In this document: positions 25,505 through 33,622 of the stretch, piece by piece | How the letters are laid out: every line of letters starts with the position of its first letter | Numbering within the stretch: the stretch's first letter is position 1 | Source: Chitinophagales bacterium | GTDB lineage: Bacteria > Bacteroidota > Bacteroidia > Chitinophagales > CAIOSU01 | NCBI GenBank assembly: GCA_018401955.1 | Contig: JAGYJT010000015.1 | Span: forward strand, 1 to 64,000 | Length of the DNA: 64,000 bases | Reading direction: 5' to 3' | Notes under the pieces: generated by a model | Told to the model about the DNA's origin: nothing | Database searches by the model: none | The model's input: only the letters and a program-made list of their open reading frames with translations | Program-made: the position numbers and the translations under genes

Positions 25505-27415
25505 ATGAGATACCTCTTGCTATTGGTGCTACTTTGCAGCACGATTAATGTTTTTGCCCAAAAGAAAAAAGACAAAGATTATACCGCAACCGATTGCGTG
25601 GCCACCTTACCGGCACCATACGACTACCAGAGCAAGCAGCAATACGACAAAATTACGGATACCTCTTTCTACCTCACCATGCGCGATAGTGTAAAATTGG
25701 CCGTAAACCTCTATTTGCCCAAAGGCTTGCCAGCCGATGCAAAAGTACCCGTGATATTGTACCAAACCCGTTATTGGCGCGGTGGTGCCTTCCGTTGGCC
25801 GTTTAATATGTTCCTCAGCAATTTTTCAACGGAGTATGGCAAGCTCATTGAGCAGGTAATATATAGCGGCTATGCCGTTATGGCCGTTGACGTTCGTGGC
25901 TCGGGTGCCTCCACGGGCAGCCGCGATTACCCTTGGACTATTGACGAAATTAAAGACGGTGCCGAACTGGTTGATTGGGCCATAGCGCAACCTTGGAGCA
26001 ATGGCCGGGTAGGTGCTGCTGGCGTATCGTATAGCGGCACAACCGCTGAGTTTTTGGCAGCCAATATGCACCCAGCCGTAAAGTGTGTGGTGCCTATGTT
26101 CTCTTTGTTTGATGTGTACGACGATATCTCTTTCCCGAACGGGGTGCACTTTGATTACTTTACTAAAAACTGGGGCGCGGCCAACGTGGCCCTCGATGCC
26201 AATAAATTCCCGGAGAAGGCCCGCAAGGCGCGATTTGTGGTGCGTGGTGTGCAGCCAGTTAAAGGTGAAAAGTCTGTATTAAAAGAGGCCTTAAAAGAGC
26301 ACGATGCTAACCTGAACGTTTATGATGGTGCCAAAACAGTGGTATACCGCGATGACCGCTCATCAAACAGCGCACAGGTGCGGACCGAGACCTTTAGCCC
26401 GTATAGTTTTAAGGAAGAAATTGATAAATCGGGCACGGTAATATACAGCATCAGCGGTTGGTACGATGGCGACTATCCGCATGCGGCCATCAAGCGTTTC
26501 CTTACACTTAGTAATCCTAAAAACAAACTGACCCTTGGCCCTTGGGAGCACGGTGGCGGCTATAATTGTAGCCCCGAAAACCCAGGTGATAGCGGCTTTG
26601 ATAAGCTGAACGAGTTGATGAAGTTCTTCGATTTTTATTTGAAAGACATACAAACGGGTATTGAGCAAGAGCCGCGCGTGCACTACTTTACCATGGGCGA
26701 GGAAAAATGGAAAGCCAGCGATACTTGGCCGCCTGCAGGTACAGTAAATACCCCGTTTTATTTTGCAGCGGACAACAAGCTGTCTACCACGAAACCCACC
26801 GCTATTGGCGAAGCTTTCTACGAGTATCAAGTAGACACCACTGCCAGTACTGGCCCCGACGCCCGCTGGAACTCGGTATTTGGTGAACTGCATACCCCAG
26901 AAGCTTACAATGATTTTAAACAGCGTATGGATAAAATGCTGGTGATTAAAGGCGATGCCCTGCCAGCCAATATGGAGATAACCGGCCACGGTATTGTAAG
27001 CCTTTACATGAGCAGCAGCGATGAAGACGGTGCCGTATTTGTATACTTGTTGGATGAAGGCCCCGGTGGCAGCATTAAGTACATTACCGAAGGTAACATG
27101 CGCTTGTTGCACCGCAAAATTGGTTATAAGAGTACCATGCCACACCCCGATGCCGAAAACGTGCCTTACCACAGCTACTTAAGGGCCGATGGCGCACCCA
27201 TGGTACCGGGTAAGCCAGAGCAAGTGTTGTTTGATTTGTTGCCGGTATCATACCAAATAAAAGCTGGGCACAAAATGGTGATTGCCGTAAGCTGTGCCGA
27301 TCGCGACCATTTTGAGTTACTAAATAGTGCAGGAGATAAAATCAAGATATACCATACGGTTGAAATGCCATCAAGCATTACGCTGCCGGTGATGCCGAAT
27401 AAGGTCGCTGACTAG
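25505..27415 (+). CDS. CocE/NonD family hydrolase (X-Pro dipeptidyl-peptidase S15-like), secreted
   Basis: 636 residues. The signal peptide ends at V-F-A-Q (residue 19). The alpha/beta hydrolase core follows from about 55, with TRYWRGG and VDVRGSGASTG, and the nucleophile Ser in GVSYSG near residue 175; the acid and His should lie in the SGWYDGDYPH and GPWEHGGGY segments (about 318-355). The last 230 residues form the jelly-roll domain of the X-Pro peptidase C-terminal type. Members act as peptidases, acyl or ester hydrolases; substrate is open. There is no operon partner downstream on this strand. Confidence 0.92.
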   Translation: MRYLLLLVLLCSTINVFAQKKKDKDYTATDCVATLPAPYDYQSKQQYDKITDTSFYLTMRDSVKLAVNLYLPKGLPADAKVPVILYQTRYWRGGAFRWPFNMFLSNFSTEYGKLIEQVIYSGYAVMAVDVRGSGASTGSRDYPWTIDEIKDGAELVDWAIAQPWSNGRVGAAGVSYSGTTAEFLAANMHPAVKCVVPMFSLFDVYDDISFPNGVHFDYFTKNWGAANVALDANKFPEKARKARFVVRGVQPVKGEKSVLKEALKEHDANLNVYDGAKTVVYRDDRSSNSAQVRTETFSPYSFKEEIDKSGTVIYSISGWYDGDYPHAAIKRFLTLSNPKNKLTLGPWEHGGGYNCSPENPGDSGFDKLNELMKFFDFYLKDIQTGIEQEPRVHYFTMGEEKWKASDTWPPAGTVNTPFYFAADNKLSTTKPTAIGEAFYEYQVDTTASTGPDARWNSVFGELHTPEAYNDFKQRMDKMLVIKGDALPANMEITGHGIVSLYMSSSDEDGAVFVYLLDEGPGGSIKYITEGNMRLLHRKIGYKSTMPHPDAENVPYHSYLRADGAPMVPGKPEQVLFDLLPVSYQIKAGHKMVIAVSCADRDHFELLNSAGDKIKIYHTVEMPSSITLPVMPNKVAD

Positions 27416-27439
27416 TAAAATTGGTATAAACAACTGAGC

Positions 27440-27706
27440 CTAACCCAAGCAAAACCACACATGCCTAACTACCTCTAGCAAAGCATCTTGCTGCTCTTTA
27501 TCCGTTTCAAAAAAGAAACTTCTAATGCCTTCTAACAGAAACTGTACCCCCATGCCCATTACCAGTAAGCCCATAAATTTAGTAATGTAACCCTGCATAC
27601 TTGAGTTAAGTTTACTGCCAAAGTAAATCATACCATACAATTGTACCCAGGCAACGCCAATTGCTACTCCATTGAGATAGAATCTGGCGCGGCTAATGGC
27701 GGACAT
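27440..27706 (-). pseudogene. MarC-family membrane protein, C-terminal remnant
   Basis: 88 codons. The text GYITKFMGLLVMGMGVQFLL-EGI matches the last helix of MarC/NAAT-type membrane proteins (normally about 200 residues), and the helix before it (GVAIGVAWVQLYGMIYFG) also fits. The N-terminal four helices are absent: an in-frame TAG lies two codons upstream of the first ATG, and the bases before it code for nothing MarC-like. The fragment is squeezed between two genes on the other strand. I read it as a decayed 3' end rather than a working gene. An independent small two-helix protein is the alternative. Confidence 0.55.
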
Positions 27707-27796
27707 TTGTACCTAAACTCATCGGCTGGCGGCAGGTTGAATGTTACCATGCCGTAAAACTGCCCATTTCCGTTTTTCCAAATCAACCCATTACCC

Positions 27797-27804
27797 TAAC
27801 TTTA
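27797..27804 (+). promoter_or_regulatory. -7 promoter box (TAACTTTA), 4 nt before ATG
   Basis: TAACTTTA ends exactly four bases before the ATG at 27809, so the mRNA should start at or within a base or two of the start codon. Confidence 0.45.
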
Positions 27805-27808
27805 CGGT

Positions 27809-29968
27809 ATGCGCCATATCGTACTTGTTTGTTTGATGCTGCTGGGCTGGCAGGCATCGCAAGCCATTAACACCATTGCCATTGATGCCACGCCAGACGT
27901 GCTTTCAAACTCCATTACGCGCATTACACTTGATGACGTAACCCAACTGCTCAGGCAGGCTTGCAGCTGTGCTGTGGTTTATGGCACCACTGGAGATGTT
28001 GTTGTTAAGCTACCTGCTATTGATACGGCGCGCGCCAATCAACCTAGCCGATTTGCACAGCAATTCAATCAATATCCTTACTTACAATACCCTGACCATG
28101 ACTATACTTGGCGTGGCAAGTTACTTGACGGCTCTATAACCATGATCCTCGAAACACCATCATACCAAGGCATTGCTTTCGGGCTTTATGGGCTATTGCA
28201 AGAGCGCTTGGGCTTTAAATTTTATCACGCCAAAGAGACTATTGTACCTGAACTTAAAAGCTGGCCTATTGGTGATGGTTACATTTGGGAAGCTAAAGCA
28301 AAGTTTGATAAAAAAGGATTCCATTTGCACACACAACACCCCCTAGAGCTAACCCAACAACTACTAAACCATGAGTACAAAGGTGGCATGGCCGAAGTTA
28401 AACAGTACCTCGATTGGCTGGTGCGAAACGGACAAAACTACTTTGAGTTTAACTTATTGGAGGGCATTAGCCACAAGCACTGGCCCGCTTATGCCAAAGA
28501 GTATATTGATTATGGCAAAAGCCGAGGCATTATAATGGGCGTAGACGTGAGCCTGCATATGTTGCAACAAAATGCCTACAAACTATACGAGGGTTTCCCA
28601 AAATCGTGGCGCACCAAGAGTAAACAGATTGACCGCAACCTTGATTGGCTGATGGCCATGGACTGGGAGGTGATTAACATGGAGTTTAGCACCACTGAGT
28701 TTAGCGAGGGCAACATTACCAAAAAAGAACAGCAGCGCCTGCACATAACCGATGTGATAGTAAATAAGTATGGTGCCAAGCTAATGGGGCGTAAGCATGT
28801 AGTAAAAACCGACAACATGGCTACCGAAACCAAAGGCGAAGGCTATGCAATGAACGAGGAAGAAACACAGCTAGATGCCAACCGGGGCATACTGATACAC
28901 ACCGTAATGTTTTATACCATTACCGAAGAGCATGCACCAGCATATGGCAACGAAAACATGCGCCACATGAACGACGAGCTGGAGAAAGAAATTAAGCAAC
29001 GCGAAACTTGGTACTACCCCGAGAGCGCCTATTGGATAACATTTGATGCAAGCATACCCATGTACCTAATGCCATACCTAGGCGCAAGATTGGATGATAT
29101 TGAGTATACTGCAAAGCGAGGTGTGCCGGGCCATGTAACTTTCAGCAGTGGTTGGGAGTGGGGCTATTGGAGCATTGATTGGAGCATTGCCCGCTGGAGT
29201 TGGCAGCACACCGTAAATAACCAAACCCATAAAAATACGCCTACTGAGTACTTAGAAGACTTGTTTGGCGAAAAAGTAGGCGAGTATTTTTTGGAGCAAC
29301 ATAAAATACAGCAAGGCTATTTGAAAGATAAGAACCTAATACAATACATGGTGGCCCAAAACATTACCGATGAAATTGCAGGACCCTTGAGCTTGCCGTT
29401 TCAACCAAGGCCACGATGGATGTTTAGGTACTTGCGCTACAAAGCCGACCAACCAACACTTGATAGTGTGCGCACCGAAGGGGTGAGTTTGTTAAATGCA
29501 TTCCATAAAAAAACCGCTAAGCTTACCGAAGAGTTTCGCCCAGCCTTTGATGGGGTGAAAGACACGAACTTGAGGTTTTTGCTGGATGAGCTGTTATTAG
29601 GTATTGAAATTACGGGTCTTAGGGCACAGCACCGTGCTGCAACCATTGAGGCCTTATTGCAAAAACGTGAAGCAGGGCTAAATGGTGGCAAGCCCAAAAA
29701 AGTGGCCGCACCTTTACTATCACAAGCTAATGAAATCAGATTACAAGGTATAAAACTAGTTCAGCAACAAGAAAACCACTACCGCTACCCTGTATGGTTA
29801 CTGGCCCGCAGGCACTGGAGCCATACAGTATATTATTTTGGCTATCTATACCCTACTCATAACCTACACTTTTGGCTACGCGAAGAGAAACAGATAGGCA
29901 ACGACCGCTACGGCCCCCTTTACCGTAATATATGGCACATACTGCGCACTGTTGGCGTTATTGATTAA
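27809..29968 (+). CDS. Large secreted protein, glycoside-hydrolase-like, function unknown
   Basis: 719 residues with a signal peptide (MRHIVLVCLMLLGWQASQA). Residues 30-130 look like the alpha/beta domain that precedes the barrel in GH20, GH67 and DUF4838 proteins: SYQGIAFGLYGLLQERLGF is the typical 'covers access to a TIM barrel' helix. Residues 160-450 read like a TIM barrel (FHLHTQHP, YFEFNLLEG, GIIMGVDVS, VINMEFSTTEFSEG, PYLGARLDDIEY), with GHVTFSSGWEWGYW as a likely late strand. Possible catalytic acids include the Glu in NMEFSTTEF. The C-terminal 200 residues are helical. I know no characterised relative, so no reaction is proposed. The gene has its own leaderless-type promoter. Confidence 0.8.
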   Translation: MRHIVLVCLMLLGWQASQAINTIAIDATPDVLSNSITRITLDDVTQLLRQACSCAVVYGTTGDVVVKLPAIDTARANQPSRFAQQFNQYPYLQYPDHDYTWRGKLLDGSITMILETPSYQGIAFGLYGLLQERLGFKFYHAKETIVPELKSWPIGDGYIWEAKAKFDKKGFHLHTQHPLELTQQLLNHEYKGGMAEVKQYLDWLVRNGQNYFEFNLLEGISHKHWPAYAKEYIDYGKSRGIIMGVDVSLHMLQQNAYKLYEGFPKSWRTKSKQIDRNLDWLMAMDWEVINMEFSTTEFSEGNITKKEQQRLHITDVIVNKYGAKLMGRKHVVKTDNMATETKGEGYAMNEEETQLDANRGILIHTVMFYTITEEHAPAYGNENMRHMNDELEKEIKQRETWYYPESAYWITFDASIPMYLMPYLGARLDDIEYTAKRGVPGHVTFSSGWEWGYWSIDWSIARWSWQHTVNNQTHKNTPTEYLEDLFGEKVGEYFLEQHKIQQGYLKDKNLIQYMVAQNITDEIAGPLSLPFQPRPRWMFRYLRYKADQPTLDSVRTEGVSLLNAFHKKTAKLTEEFRPAFDGVKDTNLRFLLDELLLGIEITGLRAQHRAATIEALLQKREAGLNGGKPKKVAAPLLSQANEIRLQGIKLVQQQENHYRYPVWLLARRHWSHTVYYFGYLYPTHNLHFWLREEKQIGNDRYGPLYRNIWHILRTVGVID

Positions 29969-30236
29969 TGTGGCTCTTTGCAAATAAACCTAACATGAGA
30001 AGTAAGTAAACACTTTTCTCAATGTTTCCACACTCCTTTCCAGATTATCACAGTTTAACGCTCTCTTTCTACATTTCGAGTGTTGTTTCTACAATATTGC
30101 CGTCACAAAATTTTCCATAATCAGGCTGTAACTATTGGCTTTACTCATTATTGCCACCATCAAGTTATACTCGGTACATCGTTTGCACAATACTAAACAG
30201 ATAACGATTACAATAACCTTTTAAATATAAACAGCC

Positions 30237-30824
30237 ATGAGAACGTACATATACACGATGATGATAGCAATGATGGGATTTGGGGCTGTATCAGCTCAAA
30301 CCAGTATGAAAGAAATCCGTCAAGATGTGATGGATGAAGAACTACTGAAGAACTGGAAAACTGGAGAAAGCAAAACCAGTCAGCAACAAGAAATAACCAA
30401 ATTAAAAGATAACGGGGATGGAAGTACCCGTACAAACTTAATGTATACTCCACCCGGCAAAATGGTATTTACACACCCTATATTTATGTCAATGCCTGTA
30501 AACATTAACAAAGCTGGCATCATTTACATTATGGTTGACCGTGAAAGTAAAAAGGGCGTAAATGCAAGCAATTATACCATTCAAGTATTTGATAAAACCG
30601 GCAGGGTTGAGCTGTACAGCATAACCCCCAACAATGAGCCAGGTAAAGAGTTTAAATACGGCGTTTGGTACAATCATTTCGGAATTGAAATTCCTGGATT
30701 TGTGGGTACCGACTTTCAGGTAAGGGTTACTGACAATACTTCAGGAACGAAAGTGTTGTATGATGTAAGTAGCAACGTTCCAGAGTATACCATTGAGATG
30801 CAAAGACGTTTTGCAAGTAAATAA
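30237..30824 (+). CDS. Secreted protein of unknown function
   Basis: 195 residues; signal peptide MRTYIYTMMIAMMGFGAVSA, cut before Q. The mature part starts with a charged helix (MKEIRQDVMDEELLKNW) and continues as a beta-rich domain (residues 75-190) with IIYIMVDRESKKG and YTIQVFDKTGRVELYS. No family recognised. It is preceded by about 270 bases without a gene (29969-30236), in which I see nothing specific, and is followed by a strong terminator at 30918-30958. It appears to be transcribed alone. Confidence 0.75.
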   Translation: MRTYIYTMMIAMMGFGAVSAQTSMKEIRQDVMDEELLKNWKTGESKTSQQQEITKLKDNGDGSTRTNLMYTPPGKMVFTHPIFMSMPVNINKAGIIYIMVDRESKKGVNASNYTIQVFDKTGRVELYSITPNNEPGKEFKYGVWYNHFGIEIPGFVGTDFQVRVTDNTSGTKVLYDVSSNVPEYTIEMQRRFASK

Positions 30825-30910
30825 AAGTATTGAGCAATGTAGCGCAATAAAATACCAAGGCATAAAAGCAATGTGAGAACGAAAAGTGTGTGGTGTGATG
30901 GCTTTATGCC

Positions 30911-30958
30911 TAACTTTGCATCGGAATTGGTCAAATCCAATTCCGATGCTTTTATTTT
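30911..30958 (+). terminator. Strong hairpin with T tract, overlapping a -7 promoter box
   Basis: GCATCGGAATTGG (30918-30930) and CCAATTCCGATGC (30937-30949) form a perfect 13-bp stem with a 6-base loop, followed by TTTTATTTT. It reads as the terminator of the secreted-protein gene ending at 30824. The eight bases at its left edge, TAACTTTG (30911-30918), are also an exact Bacteroidota -7 box for the next gene, so termination and initiation signals are interleaved. Confidence 0.75.
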
Positions 30959-32153
30959 GGAACCGATTTTACTGGCAGATTATCAATACGACTTACCCGA
31001 AGAGCTGATTGCTACCCAACCGATGGAGCCACGAGACCATTCGCGGTTATTGTTTTATAACAAAGGTGCTATAAGCCACAAGCGTTTTGATGATTTGCCA
31101 AAACTTTTGCCCGAAAAAAGCTTACTGGTATTTAACAACTCCAAGGTAATACCCGCTAGGTTGTTTTTTCAGCGTGCAACAGGCGCTACCATCGAACTAT
31201 TGTTGTTGCAACCTTTAACACCCTCATGGGTGCCCATGGCCATGGCTGCTGCCGAGCAAACCACTTGGGAGTGCATGATAGGCAATAAAAAGCGCTGGAA
31301 ACCAGCTGAAACCCTTACCCTACAACTTGCTAACAATATTACTTTAACGGCAGACTGGGCCGACCGAGAGCAAAACCAAGTACTGTTTACTTGGACCGGC
31401 AACCAACCCTTTGCCGAAATACTAGCCCTGTGTGGCGAAATACCCCTACCACCCTACTTTAACCGCCGCGCCACTGCTAGCGATAGCGAAAGCTACCAAA
31501 CCGTATACAGCAAAGAGCCTGGTGCTGTAGCTGCCCCAACCGCTGGCTTGCATTTTACTAAGCGAGTATTGAGGGATTTGGAAGACAAAGGCATACAAAC
31601 CGAGCATGTAACCCTGCATGTGGGCGCGGGCACTTTTGCCCCCGTAAAAGATGCCGATGCTACCAAGCACCAGATACACCGCGAGCAGCTCACCATTACC
31701 CGCAACCTAATTGTTGAACTAATGAAGCACCAGGGCTGCGTAATTGCTGTAGGCACTACCAGCCTAAGGGTGTTAGAGAGTATGTATTGGTTCGGGGTAA
31801 AGTGCAAACTAAAACTTTGGGAGCCTGGCGAGCCAATGCACCTATACCAATACGAGCCATACGAACTTGCCCACCACAACATCAGCCTAAAAGATGCCCT
31901 ATTTGCTTTGGAGGGCGCCTTAGAATATGCCGGCGTACCCCAAATGGGCGCTACCACCGAGATATATGTTTACCCCGGCTACGAGTTTAAAGTAATAAAA
32001 GGCCTAATAACCAACTACCACTTACCAGAAACTACTTTAATACTACTAGTAGCGGCCTTTATTGGCAACGATTGGCGTAAAGTGTATGATGAAGCACTGA
32101 AAGAAAAGTACCGTTTTTTAAGTTATGGCGACAGTAGTTTGTTGTTGGTGTAG
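30957..32153 (+). CDS. queA: S-adenosylmethionine:tRNA ribosyltransferase-isomerase-like protein (QueA family)
   Basis: The QueA signature is present throughout: YDLPEELIATQPMEPRDHSRLL, NNSKVIPARLF, PYFNRRATASDSESYQTVY (read in parts), AAPTAGLHFTKRVL, HVGAGTFAPVK, VGTTSLRVLE and TEIYVYPGYEF. QueA adds the ribosyl part of S-adenosylmethionine to 7-aminomethyl-7-deazaguanine in tRNA on the way to queuosine. The start is uncertain. ATGs at 30873 and 30906 lie upstream of the probable transcript start and inside or before a terminator hairpin; the TTG at 30957 right after it gives 398 residues beginning just before the conserved N-terminus, as usual for the family. The Bacteroidota form is somewhat longer and more divergent than E. 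coli QueA (356 residues). Confidence 0.9.
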   Translation: MEPILLADYQYDLPEELIATQPMEPRDHSRLLFYNKGAISHKRFDDLPKLLPEKSLLVFNNSKVIPARLFFQRATGATIELLLLQPLTPSWVPMAMAAAEQTTWECMIGNKKRWKPAETLTLQLANNITLTADWADREQNQVLFTWTGNQPFAEILALCGEIPLPPYFNRRATASDSESYQTVYSKEPGAVAAPTAGLHFTKRVLRDLEDKGIQTEHVTLHVGAGTFAPVKDADATKHQIHREQLTITRNLIVELMKHQGCVIAVGTTSLRVLESMYWFGVKCKLKLWEPGEPMHLYQYEPYELAHHNISLKDALFALEGALEYAGVPQMGATTEIYVYPGYEFKVIKGLITNYHLPETTLILLVAAFIGNDWRKVYDEALKEKYRFLSYGDSSLLLV

Positions 32154-32174
32154 TTGTTTCTTGTTTGGTTGTTT

Positions 32175-32279
32175 TTAGAAAGGCTCGAAGATTACCTTAA
32201 TAGCCAAAAAAACCAAAACCAATAATAAGCCAAAAAGCAACAACATTACTTCCCCTAACCTTCTATTATTATCCTTCAT
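32175..32279 (-). CDS. Single-helix membrane microprotein, 34 residues
   Basis: An ATG at 32279-32277 opens 34 codons to a TAA at 32177-32175: a charged start (MKDNNRRLGE), one strongly hydrophobic helix (VMLLLFGLLLVLVFLAIK) and a short end (VIFEPF). The form (positive-inside N-terminus, single helix) is what membrane microproteins look like. It lies 33 bases after the stop of the small coiled-coil gene on the same strand and may share its mRNA. No family recognised. It is too short for statistical certainty. Confidence 0.45.
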   Translation of the reverse strand: MKDNNRRLGEVMLLLFGLLLVLVFLAIKVIFEPF

Positions 32280-32312
32280 AAAAACACTTTTTAAAAATTC
32301 AATTTTCCCCTT

Positions 32313-32525
32313 TCAATACAGGCGCAAGTTTAACAGTTCAGAGATCTGCTGCTCTAGTTGCTCACAATTATCTCGGAGCACTTTGTTTTCTCGTTTTAAG
32401 CGAGCTATAGTTTTTAACAAACTCTCGTTTGTGCTAGTAGTTGAGTCTGTTTGGCTTTCAGGCACAGGCTCAACAAGAGTTACTTTTCTATCTCTAGCCT
32501 TTTTCACATTTTTATTTTTATTCAT
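32313..32525 (-). CDS. Small basic coiled-coil protein, about 70 residues
   Basis: From the ATG at 32525: MNKNKNVKKARDRKVTLVEP, then a Ser/Thr-rich spacer, then a leucine-zipper-like helix (LLKTIARLKRENKVLRDNCE and on to QLEQQISELL). Lysine-rich start plus coiled coil could bind nucleic acid or another coiled coil. I do not recognise it. It faces the queA-like gene tail to tail through the microprotein gene. The codon structure and the clean amphipathic pattern make it more likely real than chance. Confidence 0.5.
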   Translation of the reverse strand: MNKNKNVKKARDRKVTLVEPVPESQTDSTTSTNESLLKTIARLKRENKVLRDNCEQLEQQISELLNLRLY

Positions 32526-32899
32526 ATATAAAAGATATAACAACCCTTGTTTTACAGTATTTTCGGTTGTTTATTTTCTAACGCTAACCTGCAAAAGGTA
32601 GGCAAGGATAGGTTTAATTTTTTAGAACAAAAACATATTAAGCATAAATACGTATCCAAATTTTAGGATACAAAATGTCTTTTTATTGTTCGCGGACGCC
32701 TATTATTTAGGCAGAAGTATTGTATGTAAACAATGATTTACCTATCGGTATCTTATTCCTTTTTGTTGCACAATGCCTTACGTTGCCCTCCCCAATTTTA
32801 AGTATAAATACTTAGCAACCCAACCCTGGCACAGGCCGTATAAAGAGTGTGGTTGATTGATTTGAGGAGTACGATAATGAGTAATTGCCCCGTTTTTAT

Positions 32900-32935
32900 A
32901 AAGAAGGCTGTCTACATGTATAGACAGCCTTCTTT
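32900..32935. terminator. Perfect 15-bp hairpin, terminator-like
   Basis: AAAGAAGGCTGTCTA (32900-32914) pairs fully with TAGACAGCCTTCTTT (32921-32935), loop CATGTA. A short T-rich tail follows (AATTT). No gene ends nearby on either strand, so it may close an unannotated RNA. Confidence 0.6.
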
Positions 32936-33020
32936 AATTTGCCAATAATGTACCAAGTACAAATTCTTGGCTCTGCCTTAGCTGGTATTTACAATATCTC
33001 TTTACAGAATAGACTTAGCA

Positions 33021-33060
33021 AAGGAACATCAATAAGCATATATGCCTATTGATGTTCCTT
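33021..33060. repeat. Near-perfect 40-base palindrome before the cNMP-binding-like gene
   Basis: AAGGAACATCAATA (33021-33034) pairs fully with TATTGATGTTCCTT (33047-33060); the centre GCATATATGC is itself palindromic, with a single A/C mismatch between the two parts. It ends 11 bases before the -7 box TACTTTTA (33072-33079), so it would overlap the -33 region: operator and terminator are both possible. Confidence 0.6.
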
Positions 33061-33090
33061 TCTCGATTCGGTACTTTTAAAAAAAAAATT

Positions 33091-33573
33091 ATGGATATCG
33101 TAAGTTATCGCAATGAGCTGTTAGGAAATAACTCAAGTATCTTCAACTCTGATTTTAGTATGCGTATGCTGGCAAACAATGTAGCAGTTGTGAGCGCTAG
33201 CAAGGATGATGCGGTATTAAACTTTGGTGATGAAATATCAATGATGATTCTTTTGCTAAAAGGAAAATTTTCCGTGTATATGACCTGGGCTGAAGAAGGG
33301 TTGGTGAAGGTTTATGAAATAAACCCTGGAGAGCTCTGCTCTGTAAACTACGTAAACGGCCTACAAAAAACCCCATCCGACTTCAAGGTTATAGCTGATG
33401 AAGATGTTCAATTTGCTTTGGTACCTATTGATTTTGTGGAACAAACCGTAAACGAATACAAAGAGCTAAGGAGTCATTTTTTTAACGACATACAGGCAAA
33501 ACAAAGAACCATAATGCACAGCATAAACGATTATACAAAACAATTGCTGGGCAAAAAAAACTTGCCCAACTAA
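33091..33573 (+). CDS. Cyclic-nucleotide-binding-domain-like protein lacking a DNA-binding domain
   Basis: 160 residues from the ATG at 33091. An earlier ATG at 33049 lies inside the palindrome and before the -7 box TACTTTTA (33072-33079), so it is rejected. The pattern of a Crp-type beta-roll is visible: VVSASKDDAVLNFGDE, MILLLKGKFSVYM, VYEINPGELCSVN, then ADEDVQFALVPIDFVE and a C-terminal helix (YKELRSHFFNDIQAK). The helix-turn-helix that follows in Crp/Fnr regulators (about 70 residues) is absent; the protein ends in a basic tail. The typical cAMP phosphate-binding Arg/Ser motif is not clear, so the ligand may differ. Possibly a stand-alone sensor domain. Confidence 0.7.
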   Translation: MDIVSYRNELLGNNSSIFNSDFSMRMLANNVAVVSASKDDAVLNFGDEISMMILLLKGKFSVYMTWAEEGLVKVYEINPGELCSVNYVNGLQKTPSDFKVIADEDVQFALVPIDFVEQTVNEYKELRSHFFNDIQAKQRTIMHSINDYTKQLLGKKNLPN

Positions 33574-33610
33574 CTATGGATAACCTCAATAAATTAATCG
33601 TGCTTTTATC

Positions 33611-33618
33611 TAAATTTG
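33611..33618 (+). promoter_or_regulatory. -7 promoter box (TAAATTTG), 4 nt before a GTG start
   Basis: Exact TAnnTTTG match ending four bases before the GTG at 33623. A leaderless mRNA starting at or near GTG is predicted. Confidence 0.5.
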
Positions 33619-33622
33619 CCCT

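Larger units (their letters stand above)
32526..33090. other. 565-base stretch with no supported gene; two strong hairpins, possible small RNA
   Basis: No open frame of convincing composition is present. The left part (32526-32760) is AT-rich with no clear signal. A TATCTTAT box (32749-32756) could start a transcript that ends at the hairpin at 32900-32935. A 23-codon frame (32877-32948) begins after GAGGAG but overlaps that hairpin and is doubtful. A second hairpin at 33021-33060 lies just before the promoter of the gene at 33091. Confidence 0.5.

Noticed and set aside
26363..27172. 269-codon open frame on the minus strand
   Set aside because: Lies wholly antisense to the well-supported CocE-like hydrolase gene and has no recognisable domain.
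32313..32525. Transposase orfA fragment
   Set aside because: The leucine-zipper-like end is similar in style to IS3 OrfA, but there is no helix-turn-helix, no orfB and no terminal inverted repeats.
32877..32948. 23-codon frame after GAGGAG
   Set aside because: It runs through the perfect 15-bp hairpin, so the reading is dictated by the palindrome; without conservation data it is not supported.
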